Shown: positions 7,375 through 14,239, counted from the first letter of the stretch. The stretch: DNA of 24,063 nt from Frankiales bacterium (GCA_025966295.1 JAOPVD010000249.1:1-24063), one strand, 5' to 3'. Program-made: numbers and translations. Notes: generated by a model not told the origin, from the letters alone.

Positions 7375-8502
7375 ATGCGTCTCTCCCCCCGAAGCCGTTC
7401 CGGCAGCTCCCGTCTCCGCCTGGTCCTGTCCGCGCTGGTCGCCCTCGGCACCGGTGCGGCGCTCCTGGCCCCGGCCCCCGCGCAGGCCGCCACCAGCGGC
7501 TTCGTCACCCGGTCCGGCGGTGAGCTGAAGCTCAACGGCGCGCCGTACACCTTCAGCGGCCTCAACGCCTACTCCGCCACCACGGTGTGGGGGACCAACG
7601 CGGGCTGTGGCCCGATGATGTCCACCGCGCAGCTCGACGCCATGTTCGCGGGCCTCAAGCCCAACAGCGTGGTGCGCATCTGGGCCTTTCAGGAGCTCGT
7701 CACCCACCAGAAGACCCGCAAGCGCGACTGGAGCCCGCTCGACCGGGTGCTGAGCTCCGCCCGCGCGCACAACCAGCGCGTGATCCCGTCGCTCGCCAAC
7801 CACTGGGGCGACTGCGACGACGCCATCCGGCACACCAAGGCCTGGTACGACGGCGGCTACAAGCAGGTCGTCCGCAACCAGCCGCAGTCGTACTGGAACT
7901 ACGTGCAGGCCATCGCCAAGCGCTACCGCAACGACCCGACCATCGCCATGTGGGAGCTCATCAACGAGCCCGAGACGCCGACCGACACGTCCGGCAGCTG
8001 CAAGGACGAGCACGCGTCCGCGGTGACCCTGCGGACGTTCTTCGACACCGTCGGGGCGCGCGTGAAGGCGGCGGCGCCGTCGCACCTGATCGAGTCCGGC
8101 GTCGTCGGCGACGGGCAGTGCGGCGCGTCCGGCGGCGACTACTCCTACGTCCACGCCTCCCCGCAGATCGACGTCGGCTCGTTCCACGACTACGGCAACG
8201 ACAGCGTCCAGATCCCGGGCGACAAGTGGAACGGCATGCAGACCCGCCTCGACCAGCTCAAGGCCCTCGGCAAGCCGATGATCACCGGTGAGGTCGGCAT
8301 CAAGGCGTCCGACACCGCCGGGGGCTGCAAGACCACCCTCGCCGGCCGGGCGTCGTTGCTGCAGCGCAAGCGGGACGGCCAGTCCGCTCGTGGCGTCAAG
8401 GGCTTCCTCGTCTGGAACTACATGCCGACCAACGACGGCAGCTGCAACTACGAGACCGTGACGGCCGGCGACCCGGTGCTGAGCCGGATGCTCAACAACT
8501 AG
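7375..8502 (+). CDS. Secreted glycoside hydrolase family 5, mannanase/cellulase-like
   Basis: The 375-residue product starts with a Sec signal peptide (residues 1-38: Arg-rich n-region, hydrophobic core, APAQA before ATS). The mature part is a TIM-barrel hydrolase of the GH5/clan-A type. The acid/base is Glu198 in WELINEPE, a His-Tyr pair sits in SFHDYGND, and the likely nucleophile is Glu306 in MITGEVGIK. NEP and the late glutamate are the family hallmarks. Several cysteines (GCG, DCDD, SCKD, QCGA, GCKT, SCNY) suggest disulfides typical of an exported enzyme. Overall it resembles endo-beta-1,4-mannanases of actinomycetes, but substrate specificity (mannan, glucan or other) cannot be settled from sequence. 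The start is fixed by the in-frame TGA at 7315 and no other start codon between. It interrupts the ksgA-ispE neighbourhood and has no relation to its neighbours' functions, suggesting later insertion. Confidence 0.88.
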   Translation: MRLSPRSRSGSSRLRLVLSALVALGTGAALLAPAPAQAATSGFVTRSGGELKLNGAPYTFSGLNAYSATTVWGTNAGCGPMMSTAQLDAMFAGLKPNSVVRIWAFQELVTHQKTRKRDWSPLDRVLSSARAHNQRVIPSLANHWGDCDDAIRHTKAWYDGGYKQVVRNQPQSYWNYVQAIAKRYRNDPTIAMWELINEPETPTDTSGSCKDEHASAVTLRTFFDTVGARVKAAAPSHLIESGVVGDGQCGASGGDYSYVHASPQIDVGSFHDYGNDSVQIPGDKWNGMQTRLDQLKALGKPMITGEVGIKASDTAGGCKTTLAGRASLLQRKRDGQSARGVKGFLVWNYMPTNDGSCNYETVTAGDPVLSRMLNN

Positions 8503-8562
8503 CCGCCGCTGGCCCGCCCTGACCCGCGGCGCCTCGTCGCGTCCGCAGGATTGGTCGCCACG

Positions 8563-8592
8563 TAGGCTGGGGGCTCCGCCTCACGAGGAGCC
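8563..8592 (+). promoter_or_regulatory. ispE -10 box and leader hairpin covering a strong ribosome binding site
   Basis: TAGGCT (8563-8568) predicts initiation near 8575. Just after it, GGCTCC (8572-8577) can pair with GGAGCC (8587-8592), which contains most of the best ribosome binding site, GAGGAG (8585-8590). The first two bases of the left arm may not be transcribed, so the hairpin is uncertain. Confidence 0.35.
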
Positions 8593-8623
8593 TGCCCTGC
8601 CTGTCCGAAATCCGGTCGACTCG

Positions 8624-9520
8624 GTGACCGTGCGGGCTCCGGCCAAGGTCAACCTCCACCTGTCGGTCGGCCCGCTGCGCGCCGACGGCTTCCACGACCT
8701 CACCACCGTCTTCCACGCCATCAGCCTGTGCGACGAGGTGACGGTGACCCGCGCCCCCGGCCTGACGATCCGGGTCCAGGGTGAGAGCGCCGCCGAGGTG
8801 CCCACCGACCACAGCAACCTGGCGGCCCGGGCAGTGCTCGCGCTCGCCGACCGCACCGGTGTGGACCCCGACGTCGAGGTCCTCGTGCACAAGGGCATCC
8901 CGGTGGCCGGCGGCTGCGCGGGTGGGTCGGCCGACGCGGCCGCCACCCTGGTCGCCTGCGACGCGCTGTGGGGGCTGGGGCTGGGCCGGGACGAGCTGGC
9001 CGAGATCGGCGCCGAGCTCGGCAGCGACGTGCCCTTCAGCCTGCACGGCGGCACCGCGCTGGGGACCGGCCGGGGGGAGCGGCTCACCCCCGTCCTCGGG
9101 GCCGGCCAGTACGCCTGGGTGCTGGCCCTCGCCGACGTGGGCTTGTCGACCCCGGACGTCTACCGCGAGCTCGACCGGCAGCGCGAGAGCGGTCCGGTCG
9201 CGGTCGCGAGCGACCCGTCGGAGGTGCTGGCCGCGCTGCGGCTCGGGACGCCCGAGGCGCTCGGCCGGGCGCTCTCGAACGATCTGCAGCCGGCCGCCAT
9301 GGCGATGAAGCCCGCGCTGCGCAAGGTCCTCGACAGCGGTGACGAGCTCGGGGCGCTCGGGGGCGTGGTGAGCGGGTCCGGGCCGACCGTGGCGTTCCTC
9401 GCCCGCGACGACGGCCACGCGACCGCGCTCGCCGCCGCGCTGTCCGGGCACGGGGTCTGCCGCACCGTCCGGGTCGCCGACGGGCCGGTGCCCGGTGCCC
9501 GCGTCATCAGGACGCTCTGA
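8624..9520 (+). CDS. ispE: 4-diphosphocytidyl-2-C-methyl-D-erythritol kinase IspE
   Basis: GHMP-family kinase of the methylerythritol-phosphate (non-mevalonate) isoprenoid pathway, 298 residues from GTG 8624. It phosphorylates the 2-hydroxyl of CDP-methylerythritol with ATP. The substrate/catalytic N-terminus APAKVNLHLSVG is clear. The ATP-binding glycine-rich loop reads PVAGGCAGGSADAA (about residues 90-103), and GHMP motif 3 is GVVSGSGPTVAF (about 246-257). The start is ambiguous. GTG 8624 and GTG 8630 lack a ribosome binding site, while GAGGAG at 8585-8590 is ideally placed (6 nt) for a CTG at 8597 in the same frame, which would add nine residues (PVRNPVDS after the initiator). The stop overlaps the ATG of the ABC-F gene by one base (TGATG), indicating coupling. 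Confidence 0.93.
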   Translation: MTVRAPAKVNLHLSVGPLRADGFHDLTTVFHAISLCDEVTVTRAPGLTIRVQGESAAEVPTDHSNLAARAVLALADRTGVDPDVEVLVHKGIPVAGGCAGGSADAAATLVACDALWGLGLGRDELAEIGAELGSDVPFSLHGGTALGTGRGERLTPVLGAGQYAWVLALADVGLSTPDVYRELDRQRESGPVAVASDPSEVLAALRLGTPEALGRALSNDLQPAAMAMKPALRKVLDSGDELGALGGVVSGSGPTVAFLARDDGHATALAAALSGHGVCRTVRVADGPVPGARVIRTL

Positions 9521-11259
9521 TGGCCACCAACCTGATCAACCTCGAGAACGTGACCGTCGCGCACGGCACCAAGCTGCTGCTCGACAACGTCTCGCTCGGC
9601 GTCTCCGACAACGACCGCATCGGCGTGGTCGGCCGCAACGGCGGTGGCAAGACCACACTGCTCAAGACCCTGGTCAAGACCGAGGAGCCGCACTCCGGCC
9701 GCGTCACGCACGCCGGTGGCCTGCGGATCGGCGTGCTGACCCAGGACGTCCGGATCGACGTGAGGCTGACGGCGCACCAGGCGATCCTCGGCGACACCGC
9801 CGAGCACACCTGGGCCGGCGACGCCAAGGTCCGCGCGGTCCTCGACGGCCTGGGCCTGCACGAGGTCGGCCTCGACTCCGTCGTCGACAGCATGTCCGGT
9901 GGCGAGCGGCGCCGCGTCGCCCTGGCCGCGCTGCTGATCGGCGAGTGGGACCTGATCGTCCTGGACGAGCCGACCAACCACCTCGATGTCGAGGGCGTCG
10001 CGTGGCTCGCGAACTTCCTGAAGAACCGCCGCGGCGCGCACCTGGTCGTCACGCACGACCGGTGGTTCCTCGACGAGGTCAACGAGAGCACCTGGGAGGT
10101 CCACGACGGCCTCGTCGACGCCTACGACGGCGGCTACTCGGCGTACGTCCTGGCCCGCGCGGAGCGCGACCGGATGGCGGGCACCGCGGAGCAGAAGCGC
10201 CTGCAGCTGGTCAAGAAGGAGCTGGCCTGGCTGCGTCGTGGCCCGCCCGCCCGGACCAGCAAGCCCAAGTTCCGGATCGACGCGGCCAATGCCCTCATCG
10301 CCGACGAGCCCCCGGCCCGCGACGAGATCGCCCTGCAGCGGTTTGCGACGGCGCGCCTGGGCAAGCAGGTCTTCGACGTCGAGGACCTCACGCTGCGCTT
10401 CGGTGACCGCGTGCTCTTCGACCACGTCACGTGGCGGGTCGGTCCCGGCGACCGGATCGGCATCGTCGGCGTCAACGGTGCCGGCAAGTCGACGCTGCTC
10501 AAGATGCTGATGGACCAGGTCCATCCGGAGTCCGGTGTCGTCAAGGTCGGGCAGACCGTCAAGGTCGCCTACCTGTCGCAGGAGGTCGCCGAGCTCGACC
10601 CGATGCTGCGCGTCCTGGAGGCCGTCGAGCAGGTGGCCAAGCAGGTCGACCTCGGCGGCAAGCCGGTCGGCGCCTCGTCGCTGTGCGACCGGTTCGGCTT
10701 CACGGGCAACGCCCAGTGGACCCGCGTCGGCGACCTGTCCGGCGGGGAGCGCCGCCGGCTGCAGCTGCTGCGTCTGCTCATGGGCGAGCCCAACGTGCTG
10801 CTGCTGGACGAGCCGACCAACGACCTCGACATCGACACCCTCAACGCCCTCGAGGACGTCCTCGACGGCTGGCCGGGCACGCTGCTGGTCGTCAGCCACG
10901 ACCGGTACTTCCTGGAGCGCACCACGACCGTCACGTCCTCCCTCATGGGTGACGGGACGATCAAGGCGCTGCCCGGTGGCGTGGACGAGTACCTCGAGAA
11001 GCGCGTCCGTCGTGCGCCGGCGGCTGCGGCGGCGCAGGACAAGCCGAAGGGCGACAGCCGGGCCGCCAAGAAGGAGCTCCAGAAGCTGGAGCGGCAGCTG
11101 GTCACCCTCGACAAGCGCGAGGGCGAGCTGCACGCCGCCATGGCGGCGCAGGCCGCTGACCACGGGGCGGTCACGCGGCTCAACACCGAGCTGCACGAGG
11201 TCCGGGCGCAGAAGGAGTTCGTCGAGCAGTCCTGGCTGGAGCTCAGCGAGCAGGTCTGA
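9520..11259 (+). CDS. ABC-F family ATPase (tandem ABC, ribosome-associated type)
   Basis: The 579-residue soluble protein has two ATP-binding cassettes and no membrane domain. Cassette 1 has Walker A GRNGGGKTT (38-46), signature MSGGERRR and Walker B LIVLDEPTNHLD. Cassette 2 has Walker A GVNGAGKST (317-325), signature LSGGERRR and Walker B VLLLDEPTNDLD. A charged interdomain linker lies at about 205-270. A C-terminal Lys/Glu-rich coiled coil (about 505-575) resembles the Uup/EttA-like arrangement. Family knowledge: ABC-F proteins bind the ribosomal E site and modulate translation or confer resistance to ribosome-targeting antibiotics. A housekeeping Uup-like role is more likely here, because this gene follows ispE in many actinobacteria. 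Translation is coupled to ispE through the TGATG overlap. Its end overlaps the convergent DUF72 gene by 17 nt. Confidence 0.92.
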   Translation: MATNLINLENVTVAHGTKLLLDNVSLGVSDNDRIGVVGRNGGGKTTLLKTLVKTEEPHSGRVTHAGGLRIGVLTQDVRIDVRLTAHQAILGDTAEHTWAGDAKVRAVLDGLGLHEVGLDSVVDSMSGGERRRVALAALLIGEWDLIVLDEPTNHLDVEGVAWLANFLKNRRGAHLVVTHDRWFLDEVNESTWEVHDGLVDAYDGGYSAYVLARAERDRMAGTAEQKRLQLVKKELAWLRRGPPARTSKPKFRIDAANALIADEPPARDEIALQRFATARLGKQVFDVEDLTLRFGDRVLFDHVTWRVGPGDRIGIVGVNGAGKSTLLKMLMDQVHPESGVVKVGQTVKVAYLSQEVAELDPMLRVLEAVEQVAKQVDLGGKPVGASSLCDRFGFTGNAQWTRVGDLSGGERRRLQLLRLLMGEPNVLLLDEPTNDLDIDTLNALEDVLDGWPGTLLVVSHDRYFLERTTTVTSSLMGDGTIKALPGGVDEYLEKRVRRAPAAAAAQDKPKGDSRAAKKELQKLERQLVTLDKREGELHAAMAAQAADHGAVTRLNTELHEVRAQKEFVEQSWLELSEQV

Positions 11260-12019
11260 GCGCCGCCAGGTCGGTGGGCACCCGGGTCGTCGACCGGCCC
11301 AGTCCCCGCAGCACGTCGGCGAGGTGGACCGCGTCGCGCAGGGCGGCCCCGGTCGGGTCGTTGTTGGTGTAGGCGTACACGTCCTCGTCGTCGTCCCAGG
11401 TCTCCGCCAGCCGCTCGGCCCACGGCCGGACGCCGTCGGGGCCGTAGTCCCAGCTCTCGCCGGGGCCGTGGTGCAGGCGCAGGTAGCCCCAGGTCGTGGT
11501 GCGCCACAGCGGCGTCACGGCCCGGCCGAAGGAGTCCGCCCACACCAGGGCGGCGCGCCGGCGTTCCAGCAGCTCGCGGGTCGAGGGGTCCCACCAGCTG
11601 TCGTGCCGCGGCTCGACCGCGACCCGGGTGCCGGCCGGGAAGCAGCCCAGGCAGCGGTCCAGCAGCCCGACATCGCGCTGCAGCGTCGGTGGCAGCTGGA
11701 GCAGCACAGCGCCCAGCTTGCGGCCCAGCCCGGCCACTCGGTCCATCAGCCGGGCCACCGGCTCCTCCGGGTCCCGCAACCGCTTGATGTGGCTCAGGAA
11801 GCGGCTGGCCTTCACGGTGATGACGTAGTCGTCCGGTGTCCGGGCCGCCCAGGCCTCGAAGACCTCGCGCTTGGGGAGCCGGTAGAAGGCGTTGTTGACC
11901 TCGACGGTGGCGAACACCTCGGCGTGCCGCTCCAGCCACAGCCGCTGCGGCACGTCGGGGTACAGCAGCGGCTTCCAGTCGGCGTACTGCCAGCCAGAGG
12001 TTCCGACGAGGACCGTCAT
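11243..12019 (-). CDS. DUF72 (YecE-like) family protein
   Basis: The 258-residue product starts MTVLVGTSGWQYADWKP and contains the family hallmarks VEVNNAFYRLP, FLSHIKRLRDP, LLQLPPT, AVEPRHDSWW, YLRLHH and YAYTNND. This is the DUF72/YecE TIM-barrel family, widespread in bacteria, with no firmly established biochemical role that I know of. The 3' end overlaps the ABC-F gene tail to tail by 17 nt. The ATG at 12019 has no clear ribosome binding site. On the minus strand TAGGCC lies 6 nt before it, a weak match to the leaderless pattern seen at neighbouring genes. The 114 bp between this gene and the TetR gene (12020-12133) contain nothing else I can identify. Confidence 0.92.
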   Translation of the reverse strand: MTVLVGTSGWQYADWKPLLYPDVPQRLWLERHAEVFATVEVNNAFYRLPKREVFEAWAARTPDDYVITVKASRFLSHIKRLRDPEEPVARLMDRVAGLGRKLGAVLLQLPPTLQRDVGLLDRCLGCFPAGTRVAVEPRHDSWWDPSTRELLERRRAALVWADSFGRAVTPLWRTTTWGYLRLHHGPGESWDYGPDGVRPWAERLAETWDDDEDVYAYTNNDPTGAALRDAVHLADVLRGLGRSTTRVPTDLAALRPAR

Positions 12020-12133
12020 GCCACCGGCCTACCCACCGTCAGCGGTCGGCTCCCACGACCTGGCGGAAGGCCTGCAGCAGGCAACCGACGCGCTGGCCCG
12101 GTGCGCACGGCGGTTGCGGCCGCGCCCGTCCGG

Positions 12134-12763
12134 TCAGCCGGTCGACAGCTTGGGCTTGTGCTCCAACCGCGACAGCCCGTTCCAGGCCAGGTTGACCAGG
12201 TGCGCCGCCACCTCGTCCCGCTTCGGCTTGCGGTGGTCCTGCCACCACTGCCCGGTCAGGGCCACCATGCCGACGAGCGCCTGCGAGTAGAGGCCGGCCA
12301 GCTTGGTCTCGAAGCCGCGGGCCTTGAACTCGCGGGCCAGGATGTACTCCACCTGGCTGGCCACGTCGCTGATGATCGTGGCGAAGCCGCCGCCGCGCTC
12401 CATGCCGACGGGGGACTCTCGCACCAGGATCCGGAAGCCGTCGCCGGACTCCTCGACGTAGGTCAGCAGCACCAGGCAGGCCTGCTCGAGCAGCTCTTTG
12501 GGGGACTCGCCCGACAGCGCCGCGGCGAAGTTGTCCATGAGCCGCTGGACCTCGCGGTCCACGACCACGGCGTACAGCCCTTCCTTGCCGCCGAAGTGCT
12601 CGTAGACGACCGGCTTGCTGACCCCGGCCCGGGAGGCGATCTCCTCGACCGCGGTGCCGTCGTACCCGCGTTCGGCGAACAGCGTGCGGCCGACGTCGAG
12701 GAGCTGCTCGCGGCGCTCCTTGCCCGTCATCCGGACGCGGGCGCGTCTCTCGTCGTCGGCCAC
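12134..12763 (-). CDS. TetR-family transcriptional regulator (Rv1019-like)
   Basis: The 209-residue protein has an N-terminal TetR helix-turn-helix (about residues 14-60: GRTLFAERGYDGTAVEEIASR, then AGVSKPVVYEHFGGKEGLY). A C-terminal helical ligand-binding/dimerisation domain follows. The unusually conserved RMTGKERREQLL start and SKPVVYEHFGGKEGLYAVVVDRE stretch resemble the actinobacterial regulator found next to mfd in M. tuberculosis (Rv1019). Here it sits instead directly downstream of a desaturase gene on the same strand, with a gap of 9 nt. The start GTG at 12763 has no ribosome binding site but has TAGTCT 6 nt upstream, suggesting its own leaderless transcript besides readthrough from the desaturase. 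ATG at residue 12 is an alternative. A plausible target is the palindrome in the desaturase promoter (inference). Confidence 0.92.
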   Translation of the reverse strand: MADDERRARVRMTGKERREQLLDVGRTLFAERGYDGTAVEEIASRAGVSKPVVYEHFGGKEGLYAVVVDREVQRLMDNFAAALSGESPKELLEQACLVLLTYVEESGDGFRILVRESPVGMERGGGFATIISDVASQVEYILAREFKARGFETKLAGLYSQALVGMVALTGQWWQDHRKPKRDEVAAHLVNLAWNGLSRLEHKPKLSTG

Positions 12764-12769
12764 GCGGTG

Positions 12770-12775
12770 AGACTA
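12770..12775 (-). promoter_or_regulatory. -10 hexamer of the TetR gene, fused to desaturase stop codon
   Basis: On the minus strand TAGTCT begins with the TAG stop of the desaturase gene and lies 6 nt before the GTG start. It matches TANNNT and the leaderless spacing seen elsewhere in the window. Confidence 0.45.
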
Positions 12776-13741
12776 GGCCGCGCGGCGGGCGGCCAGGCGC
12801 TCCGGCTTGGGCCAGCGGACGTCCCACGCCCAGCCGAACCGCTCGAACAGCTGGATGAGCCGGGCGCTGCTGTCGACCTGCCCCGGGTCGACGCCGTGCC
12901 GGGCGCAGGTCGGGTCGGCGTGGTGCAGGTTGTGCCAGGACTCGCCCATGGAGATGACCGCGAGCCACCAGACGTTGACGGCCCGGTCCTTGGTCTTGAA
13001 CGGCCGCTGGCCCCAGGTGTGGCAGATCGAGTTGATCGACCAGGTCACGTGGTGGAGCAGGCCGACGCGGAGCACCGACGCCCAGAAGAACGCGGTGAGG
13101 GCGCCGGTGACGCTCATCGTGAGCAGCCCGCCCAGCACCGCCGGCGCGAGCAGCGAGACGGCCACCCAGAGCGGGAACAGCCGCGAGACCTTGGCGATGT
13201 CCTTGTCGGCCAGCAGGTCGGGTGCGAACCGCTTCTGGTCGGTCTGCTCGGTGTCGAACAGCCACATCACGTGCGCGTGGAACAGGCCCTTCGACAGGCC
13301 CTTGAAGCCGCCGCCGTAGCGCCACGGCGAGTGCGGGTCGCCGTCCTCGTCGCTGAACGCGTGGTGCCGGCGGTGGTCGGCCACCCAGCGCGTCACCGGG
13401 CCCTGGATGGCCATGCTGCCGGCGATCGCCAGGGCGATGCGCAGCGGGCGCTTGGCCTTGAACGAGCCGTGCGTGAAGTAGCGGTGGAAGCCGACCGTGA
13501 TGCCGTGCCCGGTGATCGCGTAGAAGACCACCGACAGCACCACATCGGTCCAGCTCAGGCCGTTGCCCCAGAGCACGAAACCGGCGGCGAACAGGGCCAG
13601 CAGCGGCACCGCGATGAAGATGGCGAGCGCCACCTGCTCCCACCTGGCCTTGAGCTCGGTGCTCGGGATCTGCTGCAGCGGACGCGAGTCGTCCCCGTCG
13701 TACTCGATGGTGGTGACGGGCGCGTCGAGCGTCTCGGTCAT
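12773..13741 (-). CDS. Membrane fatty-acid (delta-9 type) desaturase
   Basis: The 322-residue integral membrane di-iron desaturase has all three histidine boxes: HRYFTH (86-91), HRRHH (123-127) and HNLHH (270-274). Hydrophobic segments lie at about 35-58, 65-84, 100-115 and 188-228. The pattern, with ADHRRHHAFSDEDGDPHSP after the second box, is that of stearoyl-CoA-type delta-9 desaturases (bacterial DesC/DesA3 class). These introduce a cis double bond into saturated C16/C18 acyl chains using O2 and an electron-transfer partner. No fused cytochrome b5 or ferredoxin domain is present, so a separate partner is needed. The ATG at 13741 has only a weak GGA upstream. Its promoter region contains a 14-bp palindrome, and a TetR gene follows, so regulated membrane fluidity is a reasonable inference. 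Confidence 0.93.
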   Translation of the reverse strand: MTETLDAPVTTIEYDGDDSRPLQQIPSTELKARWEQVALAIFIAVPLLALFAAGFVLWGNGLSWTDVVLSVVFYAITGHGITVGFHRYFTHGSFKAKRPLRIALAIAGSMAIQGPVTRWVADHRRHHAFSDEDGDPHSPWRYGGGFKGLSKGLFHAHVMWLFDTEQTDQKRFAPDLLADKDIAKVSRLFPLWVAVSLLAPAVLGGLLTMSVTGALTAFFWASVLRVGLLHHVTWSINSICHTWGQRPFKTKDRAVNVWWLAVISMGESWHNLHHADPTCARHGVDPGQVDSSARLIQLFERFGWAWDVRWPKPERLAARRAA

Positions 13742-13781
13742 GCGAGGAGGTCCTGTCGCTGAAGAGGCCGGTGGCTACGGA

Positions 13782-13803
13782 AGCGTAACTTACGGCGCCG
13801 TAA
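13782..13803 (-). promoter_or_regulatory. Desaturase promoter -10 with overlapping TetR-like operator
   Basis: On the minus strand TACGCT (13782-13787) fits a -10 hexamer, giving a leader of about 33 nt. Directly upstream, in the -35/-10 spacer, lies the perfect 14-bp palindrome TTACGGCGCCGTAA (13790-13803). A second, overlapping dyad CGTAACTTACG covers 13784-13794, so three CGTAA/TTACG half-sites line up. Position and symmetry are typical of TetR-family operators. Confidence 0.55.
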
Positions 13804-13866
13804 CGGTGGCCCAGGGTCTACCCGGGACCGCCGGGACGATGCGACGTACGGCGGTGCTGCTCCCCG

Positions 13867-13914
13867 TGCGTCATCGTTTGGGGTCCCGCCAGCGCCCCTA
13901 GAGGTGATGACGCA
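13867..13914. repeat. Inverted-repeat element, copy 1
   Basis: TGCGTCATC (13867-13875) and GATGACGCA (13906-13914) are perfect 9-bp inverted ends around a 30-nt core beginning GTTTGGGG and able to form inner GGGG/CCCC pairs. GCGGA follows the right end. A second copy starts 66 bp further on. No coding potential is apparent. Confidence 0.7.
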
Positions 13915-13932
13915 GCGGAGGCGACCGCCGCT

Positions 13933-13979
13933 TGCGTCATCGTGTGGGGCCCGCCGCCTCGCGCGCCAGTGATGACGCA
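13933..13979. repeat. Inverted-repeat element, copy 2
   Basis: The same 9-bp ends (13933-13941 and 13971-13979) enclose a 29-nt core beginning GTGTGGGGCCCGCC. As in copy 1, GCGGA follows. The ends and the first part of the core are conserved, while the middle has diverged. That pattern suggests selection on, or mobility of, the paired ends. Confidence 0.7.
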
Positions 13980-13999
13980 GCGGAAGTCGCAGGATGCGG

Positions 14000-14029
14000 C
14001 AGACTGTGCCCGGTCACGGCAGCCGTGAC
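14000..14029 (+). promoter_or_regulatory. Probable tRNA-Gln promoter -10 and leader palindrome
   Basis: CAGACT (14000-14005) is a plausible -10. The perfect dyad GTCACGGCAGCCGTGAC (14013-14029) ends 4 nt before the mature tRNA. In RNA it would form a 7-bp stem with a 3-nt loop in the precursor leader. No good -35 is visible. Confidence 0.35.
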
Positions 14030-14033
14030 GTCT

Positions 14034-14106
14034 TCCGCCTTGGTGTAACAGGCAGCACAGGACCTTTTGGTGGTCTCGGGTCCGGGTTCGAATCCTGGGG
14101 GCGGAG
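14034..14106 (+). tRNA. tRNA-Gln (anticodon UUG)
   Basis: A full cloverleaf of 73 nt can be folded. The acceptor stem is TCCGCCT with GGGCGGA (one U-G pair), and the D arm is GTG...CAC. The anticodon stem is GGACC/GGTCT with loop TTTTGGT, giving anticodon TTG at positions 34-36. The T arm is CCGGG-TTCGAAT-CCTGG, and the discriminator base is G. CCA is not encoded. It decodes CAA, a rare codon in such a GC-rich genome, and CAG by wobble. A tRNA-Gln just upstream of glmU is a common actinobacterial arrangement. Confidence 0.95.
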
Positions 14107-14120
14107 CTGCGACGGACGGT

Positions 14121-14160
14121 GGGCCGCGCCGCCCGACCTGCGTGCCGGCCGGCGCGGTCC
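14121..14160 (+). terminator. Strong stem-loop downstream of tRNA-Gln
   Basis: GGGCCGCGCCG (14121-14131) pairs with CGGCGCGGTCC (14150-14160) over 11 bp with one G-U pair, around an 18-nt loop. It begins 15 nt after the tRNA. There is no T-run, so it could be a terminator of the U-less actinobacterial kind or a processing barrier. Confidence 0.5.
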
Positions 14161-14166
14161 GAGCGG

Positions 14167-14172
14167 TAGACT
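14167..14172 (+). promoter_or_regulatory. -10 hexamer of glmU-prs
   Basis: TAGACT fits TANNNT and predicts a leader of about 65 nt before the glmU GTG. The same hexamer precedes rplY. No convincing -35 is seen. Confidence 0.4.
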
Positions 14173-14239
14173 CGACGGCGCCGGGTGTTCCGGTACTTCC
14201 CCGCTCCACCGCCCGCCCGCGACCTCGCTGGGAGACTGC

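Noticed and set aside
8503..8562. A terminator after the GH5 gene
   Set aside because: Only a 5-bp GCCGC/GCGGC pair with a long loop is present, too weak to call in this GC-rich sequence.
9520..11259. The ABC-F gene as an antibiotic resistance determinant
   Set aside because: The position after ispE is a conserved housekeeping location and there are no adjacent resistance or biosynthesis genes, so a general translation role is more likely.
10535..13762. A 1075-codon plus-strand frame across the ABC-F, DUF72, TetR and desaturase genes
   Set aside because: It crosses four well-supported genes on both strands and has no domain; it is a GC-bias artefact.
13994..14239. N-terminal extension of GlmU across the tRNA-Gln gene
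   Set aside because: The frame is open, but it would translate through a clear tRNA; GTG 14240 has a ribosome binding site and gives normal length.
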